The notes beneath the pieces were generated by a model, which saw nothing but the letters and a program-made list of their open reading frames with translations, did not search any database and was not told where the DNA came from. This document shows, in pieces, positions 39,669 through 48,025 of a DNA stretch of 64,000 bases. The translations under genes were made by a program, and so were the position numbers. Positions within the stretch are counted from its first letter, which is position 1. The number at the start of each line of letters is the position of its first letter. Source of the DNA: Elusimicrobiales bacterium (GTDB lineage Bacteria; Elusimicrobiota; Elusimicrobia; Elusimicrobiales; UBA9959); NCBI GenBank assembly GCA_028688015.1, contig JAQTZB010000004.1:202946-266945 (forward strand), read 5' to 3'.

Positions 39669-40228
39669 ATCCGTTCCTCTCTTGCCGGCTCCAGCAAACC
39701 GCGCAGCAGTCTTCTGGCACGAAAAAGCCTGCCGGAAACCGTTCCCACCGGCCAGCCCAATATCCCTGCCGCCTGCTCGTAGTCGCAGCCCTCCATGTCC
39801 ACCAGCACCACGCATGCGCGCAGGTCCGGCGCCAGGGCGTTCAGGGCCGCGGCCAGCCTTTCCCTGAGCTCGTTGTTCTCGGCTATCTTTTCCGGTGATT
39901 CGCCAGTACCGGCCGCCAGTGCGGAACCCGGGGCGCTCTCCCCCCCGGCCCCCTCAAGCGCTACCTCCCGCCTGCGTGAGCTGCCGCGGCGGCTGTTCAG
40001 ATAGACACGGAACAGCACCCGGTGCAGCCAGCCGCCGAAGTCGAAAGAGCTGTCGTAGAGCTCGGCTTTTTTCATGACGCGCAGGAACGTCTCCTGGACC
40101 AGGTCGCAGGCGTCGGCCCGGTTGCCGGTCAGGCGGTAAGCGGCAGCATAGGCCTTTTCGCCGTAGGCTTCGATGAGCGCGTTAATTTCCACTAGTTCCT
40201 TAAATAGCGGCCAGTTGTTGTACCGCAC
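39665..40228 (-). CDS. ECF-family RNA polymerase sigma factor
   Basis: This 187-residue protein shows sigma region 2 (AYRLTGNRADACDLVQETFLRV) and region 4 (GCDYEQAAGILGWPVGTVSGRLFRAR, a helix-turn-helix), joined by a Ser/Gly/Ala-rich linker. It should direct RNA polymerase to the operon including itself, the anti-sigma factor and the O-antigen-ligase-like gene. The start is GTG. TAATAT lies two bases before it, so the transcript start cannot be placed confidently. Confidence 0.9.
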   Translation of the reverse strand: MRYNNWPLFKELVEINALIEAYGEKAYAAAYRLTGNRADACDLVQETFLRVMKKAELYDSSFDFGGWLHRVLFRVYLNSRRGSSRRREVALEGAGGESAPGSALAAGTGESPEKIAENNELRERLAAALNALAPDLRACVVLVDMEGCDYEQAAGILGWPVGTVSGRLFRARRLLRGLLEPAREERI

Positions 40229-40333
40229 ATATATTACTACACCGGAGACGCCGGGAAAAATACAACAGATTTTACATTTTACCGCGGCGCCAAAAATATA
40301 ACCTCCGGGCTTTCCCAGCGGCTAGGCGCGACC

Positions 40334-40367
40334 GTCAAGTAGTCATATAGTTGTCAGCGTCCCTAAG
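40334..40367 (-). repeat. Degenerate REP-like motif
   Basis: TAGGGACGCTGACAACTATATG on the minus strand in the 228-base gap upstream of the sigma gene. A decayed hairpin (CCTCCGGGCTTTCCCAGCGG) lies to its left. No gene abuts it. Confidence 0.45.
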
Positions 40368-40455
40368 TACCCACTTCAGGGGGGGCCAAAATACTCCGCT
40401 TTCAAGGCACCCCGGCCCATACGCCGGAGGGGCTGGTTTGCCATAATATATACAG

Positions 40456-41292
40456 ATGAACCTCACAAAACACGTCGCTCTTTTACTTATCCCCCTATTG
40501 CCCCTTTCAGCCCTTCCCTCGCCGGCCGCCGCGGCCCAGGAGGTGCAGCGCTTCTGCACCATGGACACGGCCGTAGGCCAGCTCATGAACAAGGCCGATA
40601 TCCCGGAGAACCTCCAGAAGGAGCCCGTGGTGCGGATGATGGCAGAGGACCTGATAGCCGCCAAGCTGGCCGGGAAGCCCTCCGACACCGTGAAGATAGT
40701 CTGGAAAGATATTTACGATATGCGCGGCAGCGTGAACGCCTGGCTGGCCCAGAACGGCCACCCCTTCAACTACGTGGGACAGGCCGTGGACGCGGTGGGT
40801 TCCGGCCTCACCGGTACCGTAGCCGGCAAAATCCTTATGATGAACACCCTCATGCTGTCCGGCCCTGCCGGTTTCATCATGCTGGGCGGCATGAACATAA
40901 CGCAGGAGACCTTTCAGTGCAACCCCAGCGGCATAGTGATGGCCGCCAACGCCGGCGCCACCATAGTGGTGCTGGTCCCCTGGTGCCGCGTTCCCGGCGT
41001 AGGCAAAGGCTGCGTGGCCCTTGAGCACGGCGTGGCCCGCGGCATAGAGAAGACGGCCGCCGGCCTCTTCGGCAGGCAGGTCACCGCAACTTTCCTCAAG
41101 TCCACCACCAACGGCGTGGTGATGGCCATAAAGCTGAAGTCGACCGACCTGGTGATGAGCGGGATGGAACTCCTGAACTATCTGGACCAGAAAAAGACCG
41201 TGCGCCAGGTGGACTTCGAAGTCGGCATTTCGGTGGATGCGGAGCTAGCAGCCCCCGCGCAGGCCCCCTCCATTAACTGGGACAACCGCTGA
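40456..41292 (+). CDS. Exported hydrophobic protein of unknown function
   Basis: This 278-residue protein has a signal peptide (MNLTKHVALLLIPLLPLSAL). Its body contains Gly/Met-rich hydrophobic segments (GLTGTVAGKILMMNTLMLSG, PAGFIMLGGMNITQ, AANAGATIVVLVPWC) that may be membrane helices or a hairpin. Four Cys residues are present. No family is recognised. The ATG is six bases after TAATAT and lacks a Shine-Dalgarno sequence, a probable leaderless start. Confidence 0.72.
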   Translation: MNLTKHVALLLIPLLPLSALPSPAAAAQEVQRFCTMDTAVGQLMNKADIPENLQKEPVVRMMAEDLIAAKLAGKPSDTVKIVWKDIYDMRGSVNAWLAQNGHPFNYVGQAVDAVGSGLTGTVAGKILMMNTLMLSGPAGFIMLGGMNITQETFQCNPSGIVMAANAGATIVVLVPWCRVPGVGKGCVALEHGVARGIEKTAAGLFGRQVTATFLKSTTNGVVMAIKLKSTDLVMSGMELLNYLDQKKTVRQVDFEVGISVDAELAAPAQAPSINWDNR

Positions 41293-41322
41293 CGGCGGCG
41301 CCCCCCTCCGGACAACAGCCGC

Positions 41323-41354
41323 CAGCCAGGAAGATAGGAAGCAGCGTCCCCTAT
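41323..41354 (-). repeat. REP-like motif, GACGCTGCTTCC type
   Basis: AGGGGACGCTGCTTCCTATC on the minus strand, between convergent genes. A decayed hairpin lies 15 bases to the right. Confidence 0.6.
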
Positions 41355-41407
41355 TCCTCAGAATAAACCGCCGGGCTCCCCAGGCTGGCGTCACCCTCTG
41401 GCGCGGC

Positions 41408-42892
41408 TCAGCCGCCCAGCTTCAGCGCAGCGCCCGGCAGGGCAGCGCGGAAGGCGGCGTCGTGCGAGATCAGCACCAGCACGCCGCGGTAGCCGGCCAG
41501 CGCGCCCTCCAGCACGCGCACGCTCCTTATGTCCTGGTGCGTAGTGGGCTCGTCCAGCAGGGCGATGTCCGCGCCGTTCACCAGGAAGCGCGCCAGCTCC
41601 ACCTTGCGGCGCTGCCCTTCGCTCAGCGTCGCCAGCGGCCGGAACAGCAGCTCCCCGTCCGCGCCGAGCTGGTCCAGCATGGTACAGCCCGCCTGCCTCA
41701 GCTCGCCGGGGAAGAAGTCCGCGCCGCGCGCGCCGGGTGCCGCCGGCGCGCGGAACTGCGGCATGTAGAACACCCGCGCCGCCCGGTTGCGCCGCACTTC
41801 CCCGGCGGCGGCGGCCAGCTCCCCGGCCAGTATGCGCAGCAGCGTGCTCTTGCCTGCGCCGTTGCCGCCCTCCAGGCAGAGGCGCTCCCCGGACTTCAGG
41901 TAGAACGACACGTCCCGGAACAGCTCCCGGCGCCCTGCCCTGGCGGCCAGCCCGCTGGCCTCGAGGAAAGCCCCCTCCGCCGCCGGCAGCGCCACGCGCC
42001 GCACTTTCTCCACGAACGGCTTCTCCCGCTCCAGTTCTTCTATCTTGGCGCGGGCGCGCTCGGCTGCGCGGGCGGATTTCTTCTGCAGCCGCGCCGCACG
42101 AGCGCCTATAAAGCCCTTGTCGGCCGCGCCTATCTTCTCCTTCTCCTTGGCGGCGCCCCAGTCGCGGTAGTTGCGCTCCATCACGCGCAGGTCCGCTATT
42201 TCATGCTCTATCTTCGCTTTCTTGCGCGTAGCGCGCAGGAACTCCTCCTCCTTCTGCCCGGCGTAGGAAGCGTAGTTGCCGCTGTACACCGCGAACTCGC
42301 TGCGCTTGAGCTCCAGCACCTTGCTCACGCAGGCGTCCAGGAAGGCCCTGTCGTGCGAGACCACCAGGAAGCCGCCCTTATAGCCGCGCAGCGCGGCCGA
42401 CAGCCGCGCCAGCCCCGCACCGTCGAGGTAGTTGGTGGGCTCGTCGAGCAGGTACAGGTCGGGCGCGCGCAGCAGGCCGGCCGTGATGGCCAGCAGCTTG
42501 CGCTCCCCACCCGAGAAAGTCTCCACCGGGCGGGCGAGGTCCGCCGGGGCGAAGCCCAGCGCCGCCGCCGCGGCCGCAGCGCGCGGCAGGTCTTCCCAGC
42601 CGCCGCCTAGCGCGGCCAGCAGCCAGGCCTCGGCGCTCAGGCCGCCCAGCGCCGCGTCCTCCTGCTTGAGCAGATACACCGACGCGCCCCTGTTGAGCAG
42701 CCGCCCGCCGGTTGGCTCCAGCTCGCCGGCCAGCAGCCGCAGCAGCGTGGTCTTGCCGCTGCCGTTGTCGCCCAGCAGGGCCGCCTTGTCGCCCGCGTAC
42801 ACCGCGAAAGACGCTCCGGTGAACACCGTGTCCGGGCTATTGTCGTAGGAATAAGCGAGGTCCCGCGCCTCGATAAGCACTTTGTTACCCAT
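41408..42892 (-). CDS. ABC-F family ATPase
   Basis: This 494-residue soluble protein has two ABC domains and no membrane helix. Domain 1 has Walker A GDNGSGKTT and signature FSGGERK. Domain 2 has Walker A GGNGAGKST and signature LSEGQRR with LLDEPTTH. The interdomain linker (about 80 residues, EIADLRVMERNYRDWGAAKE) is helical and charged, as in ABC-F proteins that enter the ribosomal E site. It may act in translation or in antibiotic protection; the linker cannot settle which. GGAGGTAACTCT precedes the ATG. A 110-base leader with a hairpin precedes it. Confidence 0.9.
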   Translation of the reverse strand: MGNKVLIEARDLAYSYDNSPDTVFTGASFAVYAGDKAALLGDNGSGKTTLLRLLAGELEPTGGRLLNRGASVYLLKQEDAALGGLSAEAWLLAALGGGWEDLPRAAAAAAALGFAPADLARPVETFSGGERKLLAITAGLLRAPDLYLLDEPTNYLDGAGLARLSAALRGYKGGFLVVSHDRAFLDACVSKVLELKRSEFAVYSGNYASYAGQKEEEFLRATRKKAKIEHEIADLRVMERNYRDWGAAKEKEKIGAADKGFIGARAARLQKKSARAAERARAKIEELEREKPFVEKVRRVALPAAEGAFLEASGLAARAGRRELFRDVSFYLKSGERLCLEGGNGAGKSTLLRILAGELAAAAGEVRRNRAARVFYMPQFRAPAAPGARGADFFPGELRQAGCTMLDQLGADGELLFRPLATLSEGQRRKVELARFLVNGADIALLDEPTTHQDIRSVRVLEGALAGYRGVLVLISHDAAFRAALPGAALKLGG

Positions 42893-42928
42893 AGAGTTAC
42901 CTCCGGGTGTTATTGCGTAATTTCTGTG

Positions 42929-42986
42929 AAGCCGGCGGGGCCGGCGGTGTACTGCGGGGAAGGTACTAGCGGGATTTGTTGTCCAT
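42929..42986 (-). promoter_or_regulatory. ABC-F leader: hairpin and short peptide
   Basis: Upstream of the ABC-F gene the leader holds GCCGGC-CCC-GCCGGC (a perfect 6-bp hairpin near 42930-42945) and a seven-codon frame MDNKSR with stop (42966-42986). ABC-F resistance genes often have such leader attenuators. The peptide lacks a clear ribosome site, so this is tentative. Confidence 0.3.
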
Positions 42987-43053
42987 AGCGCGCCGGGGTG
43001 ACCCGGTACCATAATAGTTTAACAGACGCCCGGCAAAATGGCAACCCCCGCCG

Positions 43054-43082
43054 GTCAGGAAGATAGGAAGCAGCGTCCCCTA
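43054..43082 (-). repeat. REP-like motif, GACGCTGCTTCC type
   Basis: TAGGGGACGCTGCTTCCTAT on the minus strand, in the divergent gap upstream of the ABC-F gene. It is not next to a stop codon. Confidence 0.6.
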
Positions 43083-43169
43083 AGTAGCCCCGGAGGTGCC
43101 GCGATACGAAAATGTTATCATACGGATAAATGCGACTAGCGCCCAGGGAAGCACGGCGGGAGGACTGAC

Positions 43170-43577
43170 ATGTCAGGACTGGAAAAAGACTTGCAGTATT
43201 TCTTTTACCTCAGCGAGGTGCAGCTGCTGCAGAGGGCCTCGCTGCTGCTCTCCCCGGTAGCGGCGGCGCTGGTGGCCAGATACAAGCGCTACTCGGAATT
43301 TTATTGGGCCCTCGGGGTCTTCTTTTTCCCGCTGTTGGCCTCTGTCACCGCTTCCTCGCTGCTGCCCTATTCGCTGCGAAGCTGGCATTCCATAGTTAAT
43401 GGGTTTTTCATGCTGGGCGCCGGCCCGCTCTGCGTGCTGGCGCTGGCCTTTGTCCCCAAAAGAAGCGCGGCCGCGCCGCTGCCTGCGCGCAGCCTGTTCT
43501 ATTCTTTGCTCGCTTTCGGGCTGATAGTTGTGGCGCTTCTATTCTTCACCTTCTTAAACTTTCCCAGGCAGCATTAG
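43170..43577 (+). CDS. Small membrane protein of unknown function
   Basis: This 135-residue protein has four likely membrane helices (LLLSPVAAALVARYK, YWALGVFFFPLLASVTASSL, GFFMLGAGPLCVLALAFV, FYSLLAFGLIVVALLFFTFL). No motif is recognised. GGAGGACTGAC precedes the ATG. It is followed after 24 bases by the metallophosphoesterase gene in the same direction, so the two are probably one operon. Confidence 0.72.
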   Translation: MSGLEKDLQYFFYLSEVQLLQRASLLLSPVAAALVARYKRYSEFYWALGVFFFPLLASVTASSLLPYSLRSWHSIVNGFFMLGAGPLCVLALAFVPKRSAAAPLPARSLFYSLLAFGLIVVALLFFTFLNFPRQH

Positions 43578-43601
43578 CCGGATCGCCTGCGGCCGCTTGC
43601 G

Positions 43602-44528
43602 ATGAACAAAGAACTTTTTCCAGCACTCCTGACGGCCTGGGCGGCGTCCGTGGTAGTCGGCATGGAGCTGATGTGGTTGGTAGACCTCGCGCGAGCGCGG
43701 CTCAAGCGCGTGAAGAGCCGCTTCCTTTCCGCTCCCGCCGTAGTCACGCACCTGCTGTCCCTGGCGCTGCTCCTCTGCATCCCTTACGCCTATTTCGTTG
43801 AGCCTTACTGGCCAGAGGTGAAGCGGGTCGACATAACTACGGAGAAACTCCGCAAGACGACGCTCACCATAGTGCAGATCTCCGACCTGCATTGCGACCT
43901 GCGGGCGCGCAACGAGCGGAAACTGGCCGGGCTGATAAACCCGCTGAAGCCGGACCTGGTAGTGTTCACCGGCGACGCGCTCAACGACCCCGCCGCCCTG
44001 CCGCTGTTCCAGGAAACGCTGAAAGGCCTGCACGCCGGCGTAGCCAAGCTGGCCGTGCGCGGCAACTTCGACGAATGGTACTGGAAAGACATCCCGCTCT
44101 TCAGCGGCACCGGCTTCACCGAGCTGGGGCCCAAGCCGACGGCCTTTTCAAAGGACGGCGAGACCTTTTATGTTTCCGGCGTGGAATTCAGCAAAACCTA
44201 CGACCGCAGGGCCCTGCAGAAGGGCGTCCCGGCTGACAGCTACAGCGTTTTTCTTTTCCACTCGCCGGACCTGGCCGAGGATTTCATCGGCAGGAAACCG
44301 GACCTCTACCTGGCCGGCCACACGCACGGGGGCCAGATAGCCCTGCCCTTCTACGGCGCCGTTATAACGCTGGCGCGGCACGGCAAGAAATACGAGGGCG
44401 GCCGCTACGACCTGGACGGCATGACCCTTTACGTGAACCGCGGCCTCGGCCTGGAAGGCGGCAGCGCCCCGCGCGTGCGTTTTCTGGCCCGCCCCGAGAT
44501 CACCGTCTTCAAGATCCACCCCCGCTGA
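43602..44528 (+). CDS. Membrane-bound metallophosphoesterase (YkuE-like)
   Basis: This 308-residue protein has two N-terminal membrane helices and then a calcineurin-like phosphoesterase domain. The metal motifs are in order: ISDLHCD, VFTGDALND, VRGNFDEW, LFHSPD and LAGHTHGGQIALPF. This set matches the YkuE/YaeI family, several of which act on lipid or nucleotide phosphoesters at the cell envelope. It follows a small membrane protein that may be its partner. Confidence 0.9.
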   Translation: MNKELFPALLTAWAASVVVGMELMWLVDLARARLKRVKSRFLSAPAVVTHLLSLALLLCIPYAYFVEPYWPEVKRVDITTEKLRKTTLTIVQISDLHCDLRARNERKLAGLINPLKPDLVVFTGDALNDPAALPLFQETLKGLHAGVAKLAVRGNFDEWYWKDIPLFSGTGFTELGPKPTAFSKDGETFYVSGVEFSKTYDRRALQKGVPADSYSVFLFHSPDLAEDFIGRKPDLYLAGHTHGGQIALPFYGAVITLARHGKKYEGGRYDLDGMTLYVNRGLGLEGGSAPRVRFLARPEITVFKIHPR

Positions 44529-44558
44529 ACCGACCCCGCATCCTCGGACAAAACAAAA

Positions 44559-44578
44559 CCGCCGGGCTTCCCCGGCGG
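44559..44578. terminator. Terminator hairpin (first of a tandem pair)
   Basis: CCGCCGGG (44559-44566) with CCCGGCGG (44571-44578), loop CTTC, after the phosphoesterase gene. Confidence 0.8.
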
Positions 44579-44585
44579 CTTCGCG

Positions 44586-44616
44586 TCAGTTGGGAATTAG
44601 GAATGAACGTCCCCTA
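44586..44616 (-). repeat. REP-like motif with no adjacent gene
   Basis: TAGGGGACGTTCATTCCTAA on the minus strand, between two hairpin units (44559-44578 and 44642-44667). No gene lies between the units, suggesting that one was lost. Confidence 0.6.
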
Positions 44617-44627
44617 TCCTCGTCACT

Positions 44628-44667
44628 ATTCTACAAAAACAGAACCGCCGGTTTTCCCCGGCGGTTC
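44628..44667 (-). terminator. Terminator hairpin with TAGAAT (second of a tandem pair)
   Basis: A 10-bp stem (44642-44651 with 44658-44667), then TTCTGTTTTTG and TAGAAT (44628-44633). It ends the XRE-type regulator gene. The TAGAAT box faces no gene. Confidence 0.75.
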
Positions 44668-44740
44668 CGCATTGCAATGAGGCCTTTTGATTACAAGCAC
44701 TCCCAGGTTACAGACTGGTCTCCAATGCCCAGGCCCCGGC

Positions 44741-45595
44741 CTAGAAATCCAGGACTTTGACCACCCGTCCCTCCACCATATAAACGGCTGTATTCGGGGT
44801 CCTCTCGGCTACGGCGTATGTCTGTGCGGCTGAGATATTCAATTCCAAAAGCGGGATGAAATTCTTGAACACCGTAGAATCGGCACGCACGAATCCCCTG
44901 CGGATGGAAACAGGCGTTCCGCACGAGACCATGGAATCCTGCTGTTTGCGAACGGCGGCAACAAGTTCGGGTCGAACGCTCCTCAACGGGGGATACTCCA
45001 CCATATCGGTCGCGAGCGGGCACTGGTACCGTCCGTTCGTAGCGCGCTTCAGCAACTTCAAGCCCAGAAGCGCCTTGATGGCTCCGGCCACAGAAGGGCG
45101 GCCGAGCTTAAGGATCTTTGCCAGCTCCTCGGCGGACCATTCTCCCGTGTCGTTGAAAAAAGCCAAAGAGCACAAATAATTGGCCCTGTTCGCAGAAATT
45201 ACCCGCAGTTGCTCCGGGGTAACATAATACTTCCTGCCGGACAATGCCCTGGCCAGCGCCTTGTGCACCGGCGAATACCCTGCGCCAACGGCCCTCTCCG
45301 GAGACAACAGAGGTTCCAGCAACGTGCCGAAAGCGTCGTCACCGGCCATAGTCCTCAGCCAGGCCAACACCAGTTCTCCACCCTGGGCGCTCTTGGGCGC
45401 CATCCGCAATGCCGCACAGAGCTTTTCCAGCCTGCTGAACACCGGGAGTATCTTTCCCTGCTCCATGAGCAGGTAGTTACGGTACGAGATCTTTAGAACG
45501 GCGTTCCCGCCGTTGGCGTGATAGAACTGATGCGGCGTCTTGAAGCCGGCCTCCTGCCGCAACCTGGTCAAGGTTTCTGAAAATCGCGTTCCCAT
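44741..45595 (-). CDS. XRE-type and winged-helix transcriptional regulator-like protein
   Basis: This 284-residue protein begins with an XRE-like helix-turn-helix (FSETLTRLRQEAGFKTPHQF to LEKLCAALRM). In the middle is a winged-helix unit (WSAEELAKILKLGRPSVAGA, IKALLGLKLLKRATNGRYQC). The whole layout recalls the TIGR02147/DUF4423 regulators found in Fibrobacter and related groups. Ligand and targets are unknown. GGGGAATTT precedes the ATG. It lies alone between convergent and divergent neighbours. Confidence 0.7.
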   Translation of the reverse strand: MGTRFSETLTRLRQEAGFKTPHQFYHANGGNAVLKISYRNYLLMEQGKILPVFSRLEKLCAALRMAPKSAQGGELVLAWLRTMAGDDAFGTLLEPLLSPERAVGAGYSPVHKALARALSGRKYYVTPEQLRVISANRANYLCSLAFFNDTGEWSAEELAKILKLGRPSVAGAIKALLGLKLLKRATNGRYQCPLATDMVEYPPLRSVRPELVAAVRKQQDSMVSCGTPVSIRRGFVRADSTVFKNFIPLLELNISAAQTYAVAERTPNTAVYMVEGRVVKVLDF

Positions 45596-45685
45596 AAATT
45601 CCCCTTACAATATCCGAGACCTGCGTTTAAGTACCCCTGGCATACTCCCACCATTATAACAAGAATGCCCCGCCCCGCCCCCTCT

Positions 45686-46945
45686 TCAAGGGGACGCCAG
45701 CCAGGAGAGAAATTCCAGCCAGCCGGAATCGGCCGCCCAGCGCAGTTCCTCATAGCCGTTATCAGCCGCGCGGGCCGGCAGATAGACGGCCAGCCCGGAG
45801 GAGTCGTCGTAATGCGTGGGCAGCCACCAGCTGCCGCCGTCGCTGTTGGTAAACCGGCTGAGAACGATAACCTCCCCTTTCAGCTTTTCCATCAGGGAAC
45901 GCGCGGCCGCCCTCAACTCAGAGTTGGAAGACGCCTCGGCGGTCCGCCGGGCCAAGTCATAAAGGTCCTTGTTCTCACGGCGCGAGTACGCCTGCGCGGA
46001 GCCGCGCGCCTTCAGGAGCACATCCTTATCCCCAGAGCGCATGGCCGCCGCCGTGAACTCGCGCATGGCCGCCGCCAAGCCTCCCAAAGCCGAAGCCCGC
46101 ACCAAACTGTGCGTGGAACCGCGGCCGACGCGCTCATATTGCGCAGCGTACGAATCCACAAGTATTTCCCCCAGCCGCTCCGGGCCCATTTCCGGATCGG
46201 CGGCCAGCTCGGACAAGATCGCCGCGTAATCATGCCCGTCCGTCGGTTCGGTTTCCTCGGAACCGACAATATAGGCGGCCTGGTCCCGGATCTCGTACGC
46301 CACTTCCGCCATTTGCATGAGACAGGCGTCGGAGGCGTACAGGTCCACGCCGCCGATATCGCGCAGGGCTCTGGCCAGCTGCGGAATATTTACGTGATTG
46401 CCGGTCTCGTCGTCATAGGAGATCCCGCGGGTTTTCACCCAGCCCGTACCGTGATTCCAGACTATGAACAGGTAGCGCTTCGCGGGATACCGGGATTTTC
46501 CCCACCGTCCGAAAGCCGCAATGTTCCCGGGATCCCCCATGTCGGTCTTTCCGATGTCCTCCAGTAATGTGGAGCCGATCACCGCCGTATCCCCATCTTT
46601 TTTCACGAGATAACGGCGGGTTCCCCTCCAGTCCCCGTTCGAAGCGTCGTAGCCCTCCATCCTCCCCGCTTCCACGAGCACATTTACCTTGTCAGTGGAA
46701 CCCACCGTCTCCAGTTCATTGATATCCTTTAGCGCGAACGCTTCAAGGTTGTTCTTGGCGTTCATATAGATCATTATCGTCCATTCAGCCAAGGCCTTTT
46801 GCCGCGGGAGAGGGACCTCCGGGCGCTCCCCGGAAGAGACCCGGTCAGGCGGCCACCCGCTGCTTACGGGCCCCAAACCGGCCGCCGGCACGGCGCCGGA
46901 AGCGGCAAGGCATAGAGAAACGATAATAGGAACGGATATTTTCAT
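45686..46945 (-). CDS. Exported clostripain-like (C11) cysteine peptidase, copy 2
   Basis: This 419-residue protein is a paralogue of the one at 25993-27261. It has a signal peptide (MKISVPIIVSLCLAASGAVP), the opening strand WTIMIYMNAKNNLEAFALKD, His in YLFIVWNHGTGW and Cys in DLYASDACLMQMAEVAYE, followed by GSEETEPTDGHDYA. Unlike copy 1 it has a Shine-Dalgarno-like AGGATACTCCC before the ATG and no TAGAAT box at six bases. The two copies therefore appear differently expressed. Confidence 0.9.
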   Translation of the reverse strand: MKISVPIIVSLCLAASGAVPAAGLGPVSSGWPPDRVSSGERPEVPLPRQKALAEWTIMIYMNAKNNLEAFALKDINELETVGSTDKVNVLVEAGRMEGYDASNGDWRGTRRYLVKKDGDTAVIGSTLLEDIGKTDMGDPGNIAAFGRWGKSRYPAKRYLFIVWNHGTGWVKTRGISYDDETGNHVNIPQLARALRDIGGVDLYASDACLMQMAEVAYEIRDQAAYIVGSEETEPTDGHDYAAILSELAADPEMGPERLGEILVDSYAAQYERVGRGSTHSLVRASALGGLAAAMREFTAAAMRSGDKDVLLKARGSAQAYSRRENKDLYDLARRTAEASSNSELRAAARSLMEKLKGEVIVLSRFTNSDGGSWWLPTHYDDSSGLAVYLPARAADNGYEELRWAADSGWLEFLSWLASP

Positions 46946-46972
46946 GGGAGTATCCTTTGACAGAGCCATACA

Positions 46973-47233
46973 CTAGCGCGCGGGCGGCGGGAGAAAGTCA
47001 ATGGAGTGCGTCCGCACCTCAAACCACATCCCATCTCCCGCCTTGTCCCCGATCCAATCAACGCCGGCCAGCCGGAAACCGATCCTGCTCCAGTTGGTCG
47101 CCGCGCCTGCGCCGATAACGAACGACGCCTTTAGGTTGAACAGACTCCTGGCCGAGTCCAGCTTTTCCACATAGCCGCCGGAGGCGCCCACCTCAGCCCC
47201 CAACCGAGGGGACTCCCGCATATTTGCGCGCAC
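46973..47233 (-). pseudogene. Possible frameshifted 3' part of the gene at 47275
   Basis: A GTG-initiated frame of 86 codons (RSLFNLKASFVIGAGAATNW, IGFRLAGVDWIGDKAGDGMW). The same frame stays open leftward of that GTG for many codons (RGGDQAAFTARTEHVRANMR), back into the end of the 47275 gene. Its start lies in a hairpin (GCGCGCACA, TGTGCGCGC) and has no ribosome site. It may be an out-of-frame continuation of the upstream protein or an unrelated fragment. Confidence 0.4.
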
Positions 47234-47274
47234 ATGCTCTGTGCGCGCAGTGAATGCGGCTTGGTCGCCGCCCC

Positions 47275-47832
47275 TTACTTTTGGCGGGTCTTGCGGTCCA
47301 GAGTCATTGCCGCCAGCGACAGCTCCCCCGCCTTGTGGATGATAGACACGAAAGGCTTATTAGTAAAGGTATGAGTCTTCTCGTCTATCAGTTTATAGGC
47401 CACCGCATGGGCCGAAATCGCATCCGCCATGACCTGCAGCAGTTTGGCGGCCCGGTTAAGCTCTTTGTCAGGGGTCGAAGAGGCCGGCACTAACTTCAGC
47501 ACGGATTCGGCCGCAGCGGCCAAAATTGACTCCGCTTTTTTTACCCTGGCGAGCCCCTCCGCGGCCGGGTACTGGGGGTCGAACATATAAGAGGCGCCGT
47601 ACGCCATCTCCGCATCCGCAGCAGCCACCGATTCCACCACCTGTTGTATATCCCCGGCCCGTATTTCATCCTCTGACAGCTGGCACGCCGCGGCCTTAGG
47701 AACGGGCATCCCCTCAAGCTGGACCTCCGCCTTTACCCCCGAAGCGTTCAACCCGTTGATCTCGCTGAACTCAGCGGCATACGCGCCGCCGCACAGTCCG
47801 GAAACGACCACAGCCATTAGTATTTTCCTCAT
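47275..47832 (-). CDS. Exported helical protein sharing a leader with the insertion cargo
   Basis: This 185-residue protein starts MRKILMAVVVSGLCGGAYAA. The second of two nearby ATGs is chosen because AAGGAG lies eight bases before it. The signal peptide and the following EFSEINGLNASGVK are similar to those of the insertion protein at 6893 (ILMAV, then YAAEF, then NAS.LK). The mature part differs: mainly helical (DIQQVVESVAAADAEMAYGA, RVKKAESILAAAAESVLKLV) with no motif known to me. Its end may be truncated by a frameshift (see 46973-47233). Confidence 0.7.
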   Translation of the reverse strand: MRKILMAVVVSGLCGGAYAAEFSEINGLNASGVKAEVQLEGMPVPKAAACQLSEDEIRAGDIQQVVESVAAADAEMAYGASYMFDPQYPAAEGLARVKKAESILAAAAESVLKLVPASSTPDKELNRAAKLLQVMADAISAHAVAYKLIDEKTHTFTNKPFVSIIHKAGELSLAAMTLDRKTRQK

Positions 47833-48015
47833 ATCCATATCTCCTTATGACCGCATGATTAACTCCATTGCATATAGTCTACACCTCCGTTTCACTGCGC
47901 CCTAGAGGCTTAAGGCCTTGTTTTTCTCCGCAATCGCACCAGTGCCTTTTCCCGCAAGTCTCATGTCGCGGCACATCACATATATGCGGCTGCGGCGATG
48001 GCTGACATCACCCCG
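47833..48015. other. Intergenic gap without a recognisable gene
   Basis: About 180 bases between divergent units. GCCCTAGAGGCTTAAGGCC is a partly palindromic stretch. No convincing promoter is visible other than TATATGCAATGG on the minus strand. Confidence 0.4.
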
Positions 48016-48025
48016 CAAAACAAAA

